DNA of 64,000 bases from Sedimentibacter acidaminivorans (lineage in GTDB: Bacteria; Bacillota; Clostridia; Tissierellales; Sedimentibacteraceae): assembly GCF_017873955.1 (NCBI RefSeq), contig NZ_JAGGKS010000001.1, positions 372,001-436,000 of the forward strand, written 5' to 3'. The first letter of the stretch is position 1. Each line of letters starts with the position of its first letter. The notes beneath the pieces were generated by a model that was not told where the DNA came from, searched no databases, and saw nothing but the letters and a program-made list of their open reading frames with translations. Below, piece by piece: positions 35,450-43,815 of this stretch. Both the position numbers and the translations under genes were made by a program.

Positions 35450-36742
35450 ATGAAAAAACTGCAAAAGACAATGCTCATCGGACTTATAATAGTTGCTACA
35501 TCTCAATTGTATTTAAACTTTATAATTGATGGTTTTAGAGTATCTGCTTCTGTTATAATCTTTCCCATTTTACTTATTACGTATGATGACCTCAACTCAA
35601 TTCACACTGCATTAGTTACAGCTATTTTAGTTTTCATTGCTCGTTTTAGTATACTCACTATCAGAGGTACTGAAATACTGCAAGCAATTTACAGTGTTTA
35701 TCCAGGTTCCTTATTTTATATAGCTTATGGTTTTATATTTAAATTTAAGACACCTAGTCACAACTACTATCTATCAAAAATGTTTCTATTGATACTTATG
35801 TGTGATTTCATTTCAAACGTTTTCGAAGTAATGTTACGTATGAAATTAACATTTACAATTGAAGACTTTTCTTATTTGTTTATTTTATTTTTAATTGCTG
35901 CTACAAGAGCTAGTATAGTTTTAATGATTTTAACTATTATAAGAAACTATAAAATATTATTAACAAGAGAAGAACATGAAAAACGATATCAGAACTTGAT
36001 TATTTTAACATCTAGCTTAAAAAGCGAAATTTATTTTATGAGAAAAAATTCTGAAGACATTGAAAAAATAATGAGCAACTCATATATACTATATGAAAAA
36101 TTATCTTTATCTAATCAAAATGATGAAATAAATAGATTATCTCTAAATATTACTAAGGATATCCATGAAATAAAAAAAGATTACCTGCGTGTTATAAAGG
36201 GAATCGAGAGTATATTGGTTGATAAAATCGAGTTGACTGAAATGAGTATAAAAGATATTTTATATATTTTAAAGGAAAGCACTTACAGAATGCTAGAGGA
36301 TAAAAAAATTAATATTTATCTTGATTTTAATTACGAAGTTAATTTTACAACTAAAAGCCATTTTCAACTCATGTCTATTCTTGGTAACTTAGTTAATAAT
36401 GCTATAGAATCAATGGAACAATCTAAAAAAAATGGTTTTGTTAAAATCCAACATTCAAAAAATAATGATTATCATATATTTAATATAAGTGACAACGGAA
36501 ATGGAATAAATCCCCAAAATTTATGTTATATATATAGTCCAGGATTTTCTACAAAGTTTAATTACCATACAGGTGATGTATATAGAGGTATTGGTCTTAC
36601 ACATGTTAAAACTTTAGTTAATAATCATTTCAACGGGTCAATAGATGTAATGTCTGTTGAAAAACTTGGAACGCAATTCGAGATTAAAATTCCAATAGCA
36701 AATATGGAGGTGTATTATGAAGATTTACATCATCGAGGATGA
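35450..36742 (+). CDS. Sensor histidine kinase, GlnK-like (paralogue 1)
   Basis: A 430-residue membrane kinase. The first 165 residues hold about five to six hydrophobic helices and little extracellular loop, so the sensor is probably within the membrane. A coiled region, the phospho-acceptor box DIHEIKKDYLRVI, and a HATPase domain with GNLVNNAIESME (N box), SDNGNGI (G1) and GIGLTHVK (G2) follow. The order matches Bacillus GlnK, which responds to glutamine. It overlaps the response regulator by 26 nt and lies just upstream of a TAXI-TRAP transporter. It is clearly related to the kinase at 49741-50973. Confidence 0.87.
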   Translation: MKKLQKTMLIGLIIVATSQLYLNFIIDGFRVSASVIIFPILLITYDDLNSIHTALVTAILVFIARFSILTIRGTEILQAIYSVYPGSLFYIAYGFIFKFKTPSHNYYLSKMFLLILMCDFISNVFEVMLRMKLTFTIEDFSYLFILFLIAATRASIVLMILTIIRNYKILLTREEHEKRYQNLIILTSSLKSEIYFMRKNSEDIEKIMSNSYILYEKLSLSNQNDEINRLSLNITKDIHEIKKDYLRVIKGIESILVDKIELTEMSIKDILYILKESTYRMLEDKKINIYLDFNYEVNFTTKSHFQLMSILGNLVNNAIESMEQSKKNGFVKIQHSKNNDYHIFNISDNGNGINPQNLCYIYSPGFSTKFNYHTGDVYRGIGLTHVKTLVNNHFNGSIDVMSVEKLGTQFEIKIPIANMEVYYEDLHHRG

Positions 36743-37556
36743 TATCATAGTTATAAAAATGCTAGAAAATATTATAGAGGATAACGATTTAGGTACAGTT
36801 TGTGGATATGCTTTAAACGGTAATGATGGCATTGCTGAAATATCTGTATTATGCCCAGATATCGTTCTTATTGATTTGCTAATGCCCGAAAAAGATGGTA
36901 TCGCTGTTGTAAAAGAATTAAAAAGCATGAACATAAACTCAAAATTTATCATGATATCCCAAGTATCATCAAAAAACATGGTAGGTAAAGCATACACTGA
37001 AGGTGTAGATTTCTTCATTAGTAAACCCATTAACGTTATTGAGGTTACAACAATTATAAAAAATATAATAGAAAAAATTAATTATAAAACAACACTTGAA
37101 AATATAAAAAATCTGTTTATTAACGATGGAGGAACTATAATTATATCTGAAGATACAAATTTGGGAAAAATAAAAAAAATACAACTTATTTTAAACAAAC
37201 TTGGAATGTCAGGAGAAAAAGGTGCGAAGGATATAATTTCAATTTGTGAGTATCTAATAAATAGCAAACAAAACATGTCAGATATAAATATAAATAATAT
37301 ATGTAAAAAACTTAGCTCCAATTCAAAAAATATGGAACAAAGAATAAGAAGAGCTGTATCAAAAGGATTAACTAATATATCAAATCTAGGAATTGAAGAT
37401 TATATGAATGAAATTTTTATTCTATATTCTAATAGCGTATATAACTTTGAGGATGTTAAATCAGAAATGGATTATATAAGAGGGAAAAGTAAATCAGGGG
37501 GTAAAATTAACATAAAAAAATTTATAGATGGATTAATGATACACGTTGATAATTAA
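36717..37556 (+). CDS. Response regulator, GlnL-like (paralogue 1)
   Basis: An N-terminal receiver domain (residues 1-120) has IIEDD, the phospho-acceptor Asp53 in LIDLLMPEKDG and the conserved Lys in SKPIN. The C-terminal part is a YcbB/GlnL-type DNA-binding domain: KKIQLILNKLGMSGEKGAKDI and NMEQRIRRAVSKGL, ending in a Lys-rich FIRGKSKS-like segment (here YIRGKSKS). GGAGGTG precedes the ATG. In Bacillus GlnL activates glutamine transport and glutaminase genes. Its partner kinase overlaps upstream; a terminator follows before the TRAP genes. Confidence 0.87.
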   Translation: MKIYIIEDDIIVIKMLENIIEDNDLGTVCGYALNGNDGIAEISVLCPDIVLIDLLMPEKDGIAVVKELKSMNINSKFIMISQVSSKNMVGKAYTEGVDFFISKPINVIEVTTIIKNIIEKINYKTTLENIKNLFINDGGTIIISEDTNLGKIKKIQLILNKLGMSGEKGAKDIISICEYLINSKQNMSDININNICKKLSSNSKNMEQRIRRAVSKGLTNISNLGIEDYMNEIFILYSNSVYNFEDVKSEMDYIRGKSKSGGKINIKKFIDGLMIHVDN

Positions 37557-37569
37557 AAAAAGATACTAC

Positions 37570-37618
37570 GCAACTTCAGCTAAGGTAATATACCCTTGTT
37601 GTGAAAGTTGCTTTTTTT
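37570..37618 (+). terminator. Terminator after the first two-component system
   Basis: GCAACTT/AAGTTGC enclosing a smaller AAGG/CCTT stem, followed by seven T. It separates the regulator genes from the TAXI-TRAP operon. Confidence 0.8.
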
Positions 37619-37662
37619 ATGTTGCATTTCCATTTAGGGAAAATGTTTTTTTCTGAGTGTTA

Positions 37663-37692
37663 TTGTATTTTTTTGATATTTACCAATATAAT
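37663..37692 (+). promoter_or_regulatory. Promoter of the TAXI-TRAP operon
   Basis: TTGTAT (37663-37668), 18 bp, TATAAT (37687-37692), about 45 bp before the TAXI start. A single GAAAATGT (37639-37646) upstream resembles the half-site repeated in front of gltS, but no second copy is evident. Confidence 0.5.
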
Positions 37693-37735
37693 TGCATCAT
37701 AAGGCTTATGCCTAAAATAACAAGGAGGAAATAAA

Positions 37736-38773
37736 ATGAAAAAGAGATTATCAAATTATGTAGCATTGCTTTTAATAGCATTGTTAGCTATGAGTATGTT
37801 AGCAGGATGTAGCCAAAAACCAGCAGAAACTGCACCTGCAACAGACCAGCCTGCAGAAACTGAAACACCTGCTGAACCAGAAAAACCAGCAAAGCAAGTT
37901 TTTGTTAATATTGGTACAGGCGGAACTGCAGGAACATACTTCCCACTTGGAGGAGCTTTTGCAGAAGTTTGGAACAAAGATATCCCAGGTGTAAATGCAA
38001 CTGCTACAAGTACTGGTGCATCAGTAGCAAACATTAATCTTTTAAAAGAAGGTAATGTTGAAGCTGTTATAATTCAAAATGATATAGCATCATATTCTGA
38101 AACAGGAACTATCATGTTTGATGGTGCTGCATTCCCAGAAATTAGAGGATTATGCACATTATACAGTGAACCATTACAGTTAGTAACTACAGATGATGAT
38201 ATAAGAACAGTTGCTGATTTAAAAGGAAAAAGAGTAGCTGTTGGTGCAATTGGTAGTGGTGTTGAAGCTAATGCTAGACAAATTATAGCTGCTGCTGGAT
38301 TAGACTTTGAAAACGATATAAATCCTAAATTTTTATCATTCTCTGAAGCTTCAACTGGTCTTAAAGACAAACAGTTGGACGCAGCATTTTTAGTTGCTGG
38401 TGTTCCTACTGCTGCAATAGTTGACCTTTCAACACAAAATGATGTATACGTTGTTCCAATAGATGGAGATACTGCTAAAAACCTAATGGAAACTTACCCA
38501 TTCTATACAGAATTCATAATTCCAGCGGAAACATACAAAGGTCAAGAAACCGATGCTAAAACATTATCAGTTAAGTCAATGCTTGCTGTAAGCAGCGAAC
38601 TAGATGAAGAATTAGCTTATAACATGGTTAAAGCAATATATGAAAACGGAGACAGAATTACAGCTGCTCACAAAGTTGGAAAAGATATAACATTAGAAAG
38701 TGCTCTTGATGGTATGGGAATAACTTTACATCCAGGTGCACAAAAATATTTTGACGAAAATAATATTAAATAA
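37736..38773 (+). CDS. TAXI family TRAP transporter solute-binding lipoprotein
   Basis: The extracytoplasmic binding protein of a TAXI-type TRAP transporter. The signal peptide ends in lipobox LAGC (Cys25), and a Pro/Glu/Thr/Ala linker follows. The mature domain starts FVNIGTGGTAGTYFPLGGAFAE, the diagnostic TAXI pattern. TAXI proteins mostly bind glutamate, glutamine or C4 dicarboxylates. GGAGG precedes the ATG. First gene of a three-gene operon, next to a GlnKL-like regulator pair, which favours glutamate or glutamine as the substrate (inference). Confidence 0.93.
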   Translation: MKKRLSNYVALLLIALLAMSMLAGCSQKPAETAPATDQPAETETPAEPEKPAKQVFVNIGTGGTAGTYFPLGGAFAEVWNKDIPGVNATATSTGASVANINLLKEGNVEAVIIQNDIASYSETGTIMFDGAAFPEIRGLCTLYSEPLQLVTTDDDIRTVADLKGKRVAVGAIGSGVEANARQIIAAAGLDFENDINPKFLSFSEASTGLKDKQLDAAFLVAGVPTAAIVDLSTQNDVYVVPIDGDTAKNLMETYPFYTEFIIPAETYKGQETDAKTLSVKSMLAVSSELDEELAYNMVKAIYENGDRITAAHKVGKDITLESALDGMGITLHPGAQKYFDENNIK

Positions 38774-38803
38774 AAATAAAATTAAGAAAAGGAATGAACT
38801 AAA

Positions 38804-39343
38804 TTGAAACATACAAAGGGTGAATTTTTAAGAATCATAATTATTTCATTAATCATAGTATCCTCAATAGCTTTTATATTAGGATGTACCATTGAACAAG
38901 GTAATGTCTTAGTGATACAGAATAACAAAACAGGTACATCAACAGAGTTTTATCTACCTGAAAACGAATTTTCTCTTGGATATATACATTCTGTTATGAA
39001 AACGCCTGCAGAAGAGTTCTTCTATATTAATAAAAATAATGAAATCGTCTTGGATAAAACTGTTTACAAGTCATTAGGAGTAGGATTACCTTTTTTACCA
39101 AGCGAAGGTAGCCTTACTGTCGAAGATGGTGAATTCATCCTTTATATGAATCGTTCATTTAAAGAATTAAGTATGGTTATATCGCCTATTCCAAAACACT
39201 GGCTTAAAATAGGCGATACAACATATCCAATGATGGATATATTAAAAGAAGAAAATTGTTTTATAAAAATATACGCCCGTGATAAAAATATCATTAAGAA
39301 TTTTTTTAATTTTTCTTCAGACATTTTAGATAACAATTACTAA
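38804..39343 (+). CDS. DUF1850 lipoprotein of the TAXI-TRAP operon
   Basis: A 179-residue protein with an N-terminal hydrophobic segment ending LGC at Cys28, probably a lipoprotein. The DUF1850 pattern YIHSVMKTPAEEFFYI and the following SLGVGLPF are present. Genes of this family are found almost only between TAXI binding proteins and fused TRAP permeases; the function is unknown. The start is a TTG with AAGGAATG about 7 nt upstream. It is 30 nt from the TAXI gene and 24 nt from the permease gene. Confidence 0.85.
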   Translation: MKHTKGEFLRIIIISLIIVSSIAFILGCTIEQGNVLVIQNNKTGTSTEFYLPENEFSLGYIHSVMKTPAEEFFYINKNNEIVLDKTVYKSLGVGLPFLPSEGSLTVEDGEFILYMNRSFKELSMVISPIPKHWLKIGDTTYPMMDILKEENCFIKIYARDKNIIKNFFNFSSDILDNNY

Positions 39344-39367
39344 AAATTATTCAAAGGAGGAAACAAT

Positions 39368-41338
39368 ATGACTATGAAAACAAACAATGAAATTGTTCAA
39401 AATATAGATGAAAATAGCGTAGATTCTGCTGAAGTCGATAAGATTCTAAGAAAATATGACAAAGGTTCAGATTTTAGAACTTTATCTGGAATTTCAAATA
39501 ATATTGTTACAATAATACTGTTATGTTTTTCTTTATTTCAACTTTATACTGCTATTTTCCTAGGAATGGAACCAATGATTTTAAGATCAATACACTTGGC
39601 ATTTGGACTTTCTTTAGTATTTTTACTTTACCCAGCAAGCAAAAATTGGCCAAAAGATAAAATACATCCTATAGATATTATTACAGCAGTTATTGCAGTT
39701 GTTGTATGTTTATATGTTGTTGTATTTTATAAGGATTTAGTTTACAGAGCGGGTATGATTACCACAATGGATATGTTTATTGGACTTTTAGCTGTATTAT
39801 TAGTTTTAGAGGCTGCAAGAAGAGTAATTGGTATGCCGATGGTTATTATTTCTGTAATATTTATTGCTTATGCATTTTTAGGTCCTTACATTCCAGGTAG
39901 ACTTGCTCACCGAGGCGTTGATTTAAACAATTTCGCCCAACATCTTTTCTTTACTACAGAAGGTATTATGGGTCTTCCTATAGGAGTATCATCAACTTTC
40001 ATCTTCATGTTCTTATTATTTGGAGCTTATTTAGAAAAAACAGGAATGGGAGAATTTTTTATAAACTTAGCGAATGCTATAAATGGTAGTTCTCCTGGTG
40101 GACCAGCAAAGGTTGCCGTTATATCCAGTGGATGTATGGGTACGCTTTCTGGTAGTTCTGTTGCAAATGTTGTTGGTACTGGAAGCTTTACAATACCAAT
40201 GATGAAAAGATTAGGTTACAAATCTGAATTTGCAGGTGCGGTAGAAGCAACAGCTTCAACTGGTGGTCAATTAATGCCTCCTATAATGGGAGCTGCTGCA
40301 TTCCTAATGGCCGAAATAACAAACACTCCATATTTCACTATTATAAAAGCAGCTGCAATTCCTGCACTCTTATATTACTTTGGAGTTTGGGCTGGAGTTC
40401 ATTTCGAAGCAAAAAAATTAAATCTTTTAGGATTACCTAAAGATCAAATTCCAAAATTAAGCCATGTAATGAAAACTAGAGGACACTTAATTATTCCTAT
40501 AGTAGTTGTAATGTACCTCCTAATTCAAGGATTTTCACCAATAAGAGCTGCATTAGGTGCTATAGTAGCAACACTTGTATGTTCATCTTTTTCTAAAGAT
40601 ACAAGAATGACTTTTAAAGATATAGTAGATGGATTAATAAAAGGTGCAAGAAATGCCTTAACAGTTGTAGCTGCTTGTGCTTGTGCTGGTATAATAATCG
40701 GTGTTGTAACACAAACAGGTCTAGGTTTAAAAATGGGCTCTGTTCTAGTAGGAATAGCACAAGGAAAATTATTCTTGACTTTATTCTTCACTATGATTAC
40801 TTCTATAATACTTGGTATAGGTGTTCCTACCACAGCTAATTATGTTATTACATCAACAATTGCAGCACCAGCATTATTAATGCTTGGTGTCGATATAATA
40901 CCAGCTCACATGTTTGTATTCTATTTTGGTATAATAGCTGATATCACGCCTCCTGTATGCTTAGCCGCAGTTGCTGCATCCGGGATAGCAAAATCCGAAC
41001 CTATGAAAACAGGTGTTCAAGCTACTAGGTTAGCTATTGCAGCATTTTTGATACCATATATATTTGTTAACAGCCCAAGAATGTTAATGATTAATTCAAC
41101 TCCACTGTTACTTGTATTTGATATAGCAACTTCTCTTATAGGTATAACATGTGTTGCCGCAGCATTAACAGGATTCTTAAAAGCTCATATGAATTTAGTA
41201 GAGAGATTTTTATTTGCTGCTGGTGGAGTTTTAATGCTTATGACTAATCCAATATCTGTTGGAATTGGTGCAACCATGATAGTAGTTGCATATTTAATAC
41301 AAAAAAATAAATTCTCTAAGAACAATGTCTTAGCATAG
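39368..41338 (+). CDS. TRAP transporter permease, fused 4TM/12TM
   Basis: A 656-residue fused DctQ-DctM permease that moves the TAXI-bound solute with Na+ or H+. The first 180 residues hold the small four-helix subunit, the rest the DctM domain with SSGCMGTLSGSSVANVVGTG, EATASTGGQLMPPIMGAAAFLMAE and GVPTTANYVITS. The fusion is the normal state for TAXI systems. GGAGG precedes the ATG. A strong terminator follows. Confidence 0.93.
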   Translation: MTMKTNNEIVQNIDENSVDSAEVDKILRKYDKGSDFRTLSGISNNIVTIILLCFSLFQLYTAIFLGMEPMILRSIHLAFGLSLVFLLYPASKNWPKDKIHPIDIITAVIAVVVCLYVVVFYKDLVYRAGMITTMDMFIGLLAVLLVLEAARRVIGMPMVIISVIFIAYAFLGPYIPGRLAHRGVDLNNFAQHLFFTTEGIMGLPIGVSSTFIFMFLLFGAYLEKTGMGEFFINLANAINGSSPGGPAKVAVISSGCMGTLSGSSVANVVGTGSFTIPMMKRLGYKSEFAGAVEATASTGGQLMPPIMGAAAFLMAEITNTPYFTIIKAAAIPALLYYFGVWAGVHFEAKKLNLLGLPKDQIPKLSHVMKTRGHLIIPIVVVMYLLIQGFSPIRAALGAIVATLVCSSFSKDTRMTFKDIVDGLIKGARNALTVVAACACAGIIIGVVTQTGLGLKMGSVLVGIAQGKLFLTLFFTMITSIILGIGVPTTANYVITSTIAAPALLMLGVDIIPAHMFVFYFGIIADITPPVCLAAVAASGIAKSEPMKTGVQATRLAIAAFLIPYIFVNSPRMLMINSTPLLLVFDIATSLIGITCVAAALTGFLKAHMNLVERFLFAAGGVLMLMTNPISVGIGATMIVVAYLIQKNKFSKNNVLA

Positions 41339-41370
41339 ATTTATAAAATTATAACTTCATACAAAAATAA

Positions 41371-41408
41371 AAACGAATGAAATTTTTTTACAGTTTCATT
41401 CGTTTTTT
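41371..41408. terminator. Bidirectional terminator between TRAP operon and fabG-like gene
   Basis: A 12-bp stem (AAACGAATGAAA with TTTCATTCGTTT) with an 11-nt loop and T run on +; the A-rich left flank gives a T run on -. Confidence 0.85.
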
Positions 41409-41415
41409 GTTATTA

Positions 41416-42138
41416 TCAAAGTCTCAATCCACCATTTACAGACAATAGCTGTCCAGTAATATATGATGATTCTTCACTGGCTAAAAACAGTATTGCATTT
41501 GCAATTTCTTTAGGATCACCTAATCGCTTAAGCATTGTTTTTTCTTTTATATCATTTAAAACTTTCTCAGGAACTGTTGCCATCATTTCTGTATTTGTGT
41601 ATCCAGGAGCAACAGAATTTACTCTTATATCTTCACCTTTTCTAGAAAATTCCTTTGCCCAAGATTTAGTTAAGCCTATTATACCAGCTTTAGTAGCTGC
41701 ATAATTTGATTGTCCTACATTACCATATTCTCCAACTACTGATGAAATATTAATAATAGAACCTTTACCATTCATTTTCATAACAGGTGCTATAAGTTTT
41801 GTTATATTAAACACTGCTTTAAGGTTTATATTTATTACGTCATCCCACATTTCCTCTGACATTTTTTCAATTAATGAGTCTTTTGTAATGCCAGCATTAT
41901 TTACTAATATATCTATCTTTCCATATTTTTCTTTAACATATTCAACTAGTTTTGTTAAATCATCATTAGAACATAAATTTGCTTTATATCCTTCAACCCA
42001 TTCTTTTGAGTATAATACACTTACAATATCTACAGCTATTACCTTTGCACCTTCATCAGAAAACACTTCACAAACAGCTCTTCCAATGCCCCTAGCCCCA
42101 CCAGTAACAATTGCAACTTTATCTTTTAATCTATTCAT
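41416..42138 (-). CDS. SDR family oxidoreductase, FabG-like
   Basis: A 240-residue short-chain dehydrogenase with cofactor loop TGGARGIG, NNAG, the catalytic Ser in NISSVVG, and YAATK; VAPGYTNTEM and the C-terminal SSYITGQLLSVNGG are typical of 3-oxoacyl-ACP/CoA reductases. Last gene of the TetR-controlled cluster, 11 nt after the flavoprotein gene, so its substrate is probably the product of the KAS III-like enzyme rather than a housekeeping fatty-acid intermediate (inference). Confidence 0.85.
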   Translation of the reverse strand: MNRLKDKVAIVTGGARGIGRAVCEVFSDEGAKVIAVDIVSVLYSKEWVEGYKANLCSNDDLTKLVEYVKEKYGKIDILVNNAGITKDSLIEKMSEEMWDDVININLKAVFNITKLIAPVMKMNGKGSIINISSVVGEYGNVGQSNYAATKAGIIGLTKSWAKEFSRKGEDIRVNSVAPGYTNTEMMATVPEKVLNDIKEKTMLKRLGDPKEIANAILFLASEESSYITGQLLSVNGGLRL

Positions 42139-42149
42139 ATCTACCTCAC

Positions 42150-42764
42150 TTATTTATTAAGTTTACTTATAACATCAACCATATTATCTGCTAAACGCCT
42201 CATTATACCTATTCCTTCTTCATCTTCATTTGCATTAACTGAACCACCTTTTCCAGCTACACCAACGTTCCAATATGTATTTCCAACAATTATACAATCA
42301 TTAGTAGCAGCCCACAGCAATATCTCAGCAAATGCAAAATTTTGTCCTGCTCTACGCGCTACTGTAATAGGTGAAACTACCTTTCCTGATAAAACGCTAC
42401 CTTTCCAATCATAGCTTTTATTAGTTTCTTTCATTTCATTTTTTGCCCATCTCCCTGAAAAACCCATACGGTCCAATACTGATTTAAGTTCAGGTGTTAT
42501 ACACGAATGATAAACTGGTGATGCTAATAATAATCCATCTGCTTCAACTATTTTATTATATATCTCCTGAAAATCATCTTCTATTATACATTTTTTTGCC
42601 TCAACGCATCCATAACAACCATGACAGCCTGATATCTTTTTACCGGCCAATTTTATTATCTCTGTATCCGCTCCCTTTGCTTTTGCTTCATCTAAAACCT
42701 CATTTAAATAATAATTTGTGTTGCTTTCTACTCTTGGACTTGAGCAAATTCCTAGTATTTTCAT
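42150..42764 (-). CDS. Iron-sulfur flavoprotein / flavodoxin-fold NAD(P)H oxidoreductase
   Basis: A 204-residue flavodoxin-like protein: ICSSPRVESNTNYYL is the FMN phosphate loop and LLASPVYHSCITPELKSVLDRMG is the flavin-binding block. CHGCYGCVEAKKC gives the compact CX2CX2CX5C motif of the Isf family, so it may hold a [4Fe-4S] cluster as well as FMN. It sits between the KAS III-like gene and the SDR gene in the TetR cluster and could reduce a double bond or pass electrons. The actual partner is unknown. Confidence 0.82.
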   Translation of the reverse strand: MKILGICSSPRVESNTNYYLNEVLDEAKAKGADTEIIKLAGKKISGCHGCYGCVEAKKCIIEDDFQEIYNKIVEADGLLLASPVYHSCITPELKSVLDRMGFSGRWAKNEMKETNKSYDWKGSVLSGKVVSPITVARRAGQNFAFAEILLWAATNDCIIVGNTYWNVGVAGKGGSVNANEDEEGIGIMRRLADNMVDVISKLNK

Positions 42765-42787
42765 ATATATCTCCTTTCTTTAACTAT

Positions 42788-43798
42788 TTAATTTTCATGT
42801 CCCCATCTAACAGTTGTTGCTGCCCATGTATATCCAGTTCCAGCTCCAATAAGAACAGCTATATCACCATCTTTTAATCTCCCTAACGCAGAACCTTCCA
42901 TAAGCGAAATAAATGCATCCGCTGACTGACAATGACCATAATTTTCAAGTACAAAAGAATTCTCTTCAGTCAAATTAAACTTATTAAGTATATTTTCTAA
43001 TATGGATCTTTTCATAAAGATAGGTGCTATGAAATTAACATCTTTATTTTTATATCCACTTTTTCTTAAGGATTCTTCAATTACATTATTAAAATTACCT
43101 AATGTAATTGGATCTAACCTTTTTTTCATGTTTATAATGTCAGGAACATCTAAAAATCTATCTTCATAATTTATATTTTTTTGTTTGTTGAAATTCTTGC
43201 ATCCTACGCCAAATACTGCAACATCTTCAGAAAATCTACCATCACTAATCATATGAGTTTCTAAAATAACATTTTTATTAAGCCCCTTTTGTAATAGAAC
43301 AGCTGCTGCACCGTCACCAAAATTAAACATAAATCTCGAATTATGATTTAAATAGTTTACTATTTGTGTTTCTTTGGATGATGATACAAGTAGAACATTG
43401 TTTATTTTCTCATCACACAACATCATGCTCTTTAAAATTTTTAGAGAATATACTCCTGCTGAACACAGCGAATGTATTTCAAAAGCATTAGCATTTAAAG
43501 CACCTATTTCATTTTGTATTTTTGCTGCACAGTTATACAAATAATAATCTTTATATTCACTCCCACAATATACAACTAAATCCAGATCTTTAGGATCAAA
43601 ACCATTTAGTGCGTTTTTAGCTGCTTCAATTCCCATTGCAGAAACGGTCTCTTCATCACTTGCTTCATGCACCTTAATAATCCCAAATTTTTCCCTAATT
43701 ACCTCCTCTGGTATTCCAGATAGTTTAGATATTCTAAAGCTATCTTTTTCTTTGGATGGTACGTATATACCTATATTTTTTATTCCTACGATGCCCAT
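42788..43798 (-). CDS. 3-oxoacyl-ACP synthase III (KAS III)-like protein with altered active site
   Basis: A 336-residue thiolase-fold enzyme. The acyl-accepting Cys112 lies in EIHSLCSAGVYS, and GDGAAAVLL and the C-terminal GTGYTWAATTVRW match FabH. The other two catalytic residues differ: the FabH His (PHQAN) aligns with Ile260 in PIFMK, and the FabH Asn (GN) aligns with His289 in YGHCQSAD. This suggests an acyl transferase or condensing enzyme outside fatty-acid initiation. It lies 17 nt after an acyl-CoA synthetase gene, which could supply its acyl donor. GGAGG precedes the start. Confidence 0.8.
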   Translation of the reverse strand: MGIVGIKNIGIYVPSKEKDSFRISKLSGIPEEVIREKFGIIKVHEASDEETVSAMGIEAAKNALNGFDPKDLDLVVYCGSEYKDYYLYNCAAKIQNEIGALNANAFEIHSLCSAGVYSLKILKSMMLCDEKINNVLLVSSSKETQIVNYLNHNSRFMFNFGDGAAAVLLQKGLNKNVILETHMISDGRFSEDVAVFGVGCKNFNKQKNINYEDRFLDVPDIINMKKRLDPITLGNFNNVIEESLRKSGYKNKDVNFIAPIFMKRSILENILNKFNLTEENSFVLENYGHCQSADAFISLMEGSALGRLKDGDIAVLIGAGTGYTWAATTVRWGHEN

Positions 43799-43815
43799 AA
43801 TAACCTCCTAATTGT

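Noticed and set aside
39142-39336. Short minus-strand frame inside the DUF1850 gene
   Set aside because: No start signal or family pattern; the + strand frame carries the DUF1850 motif.
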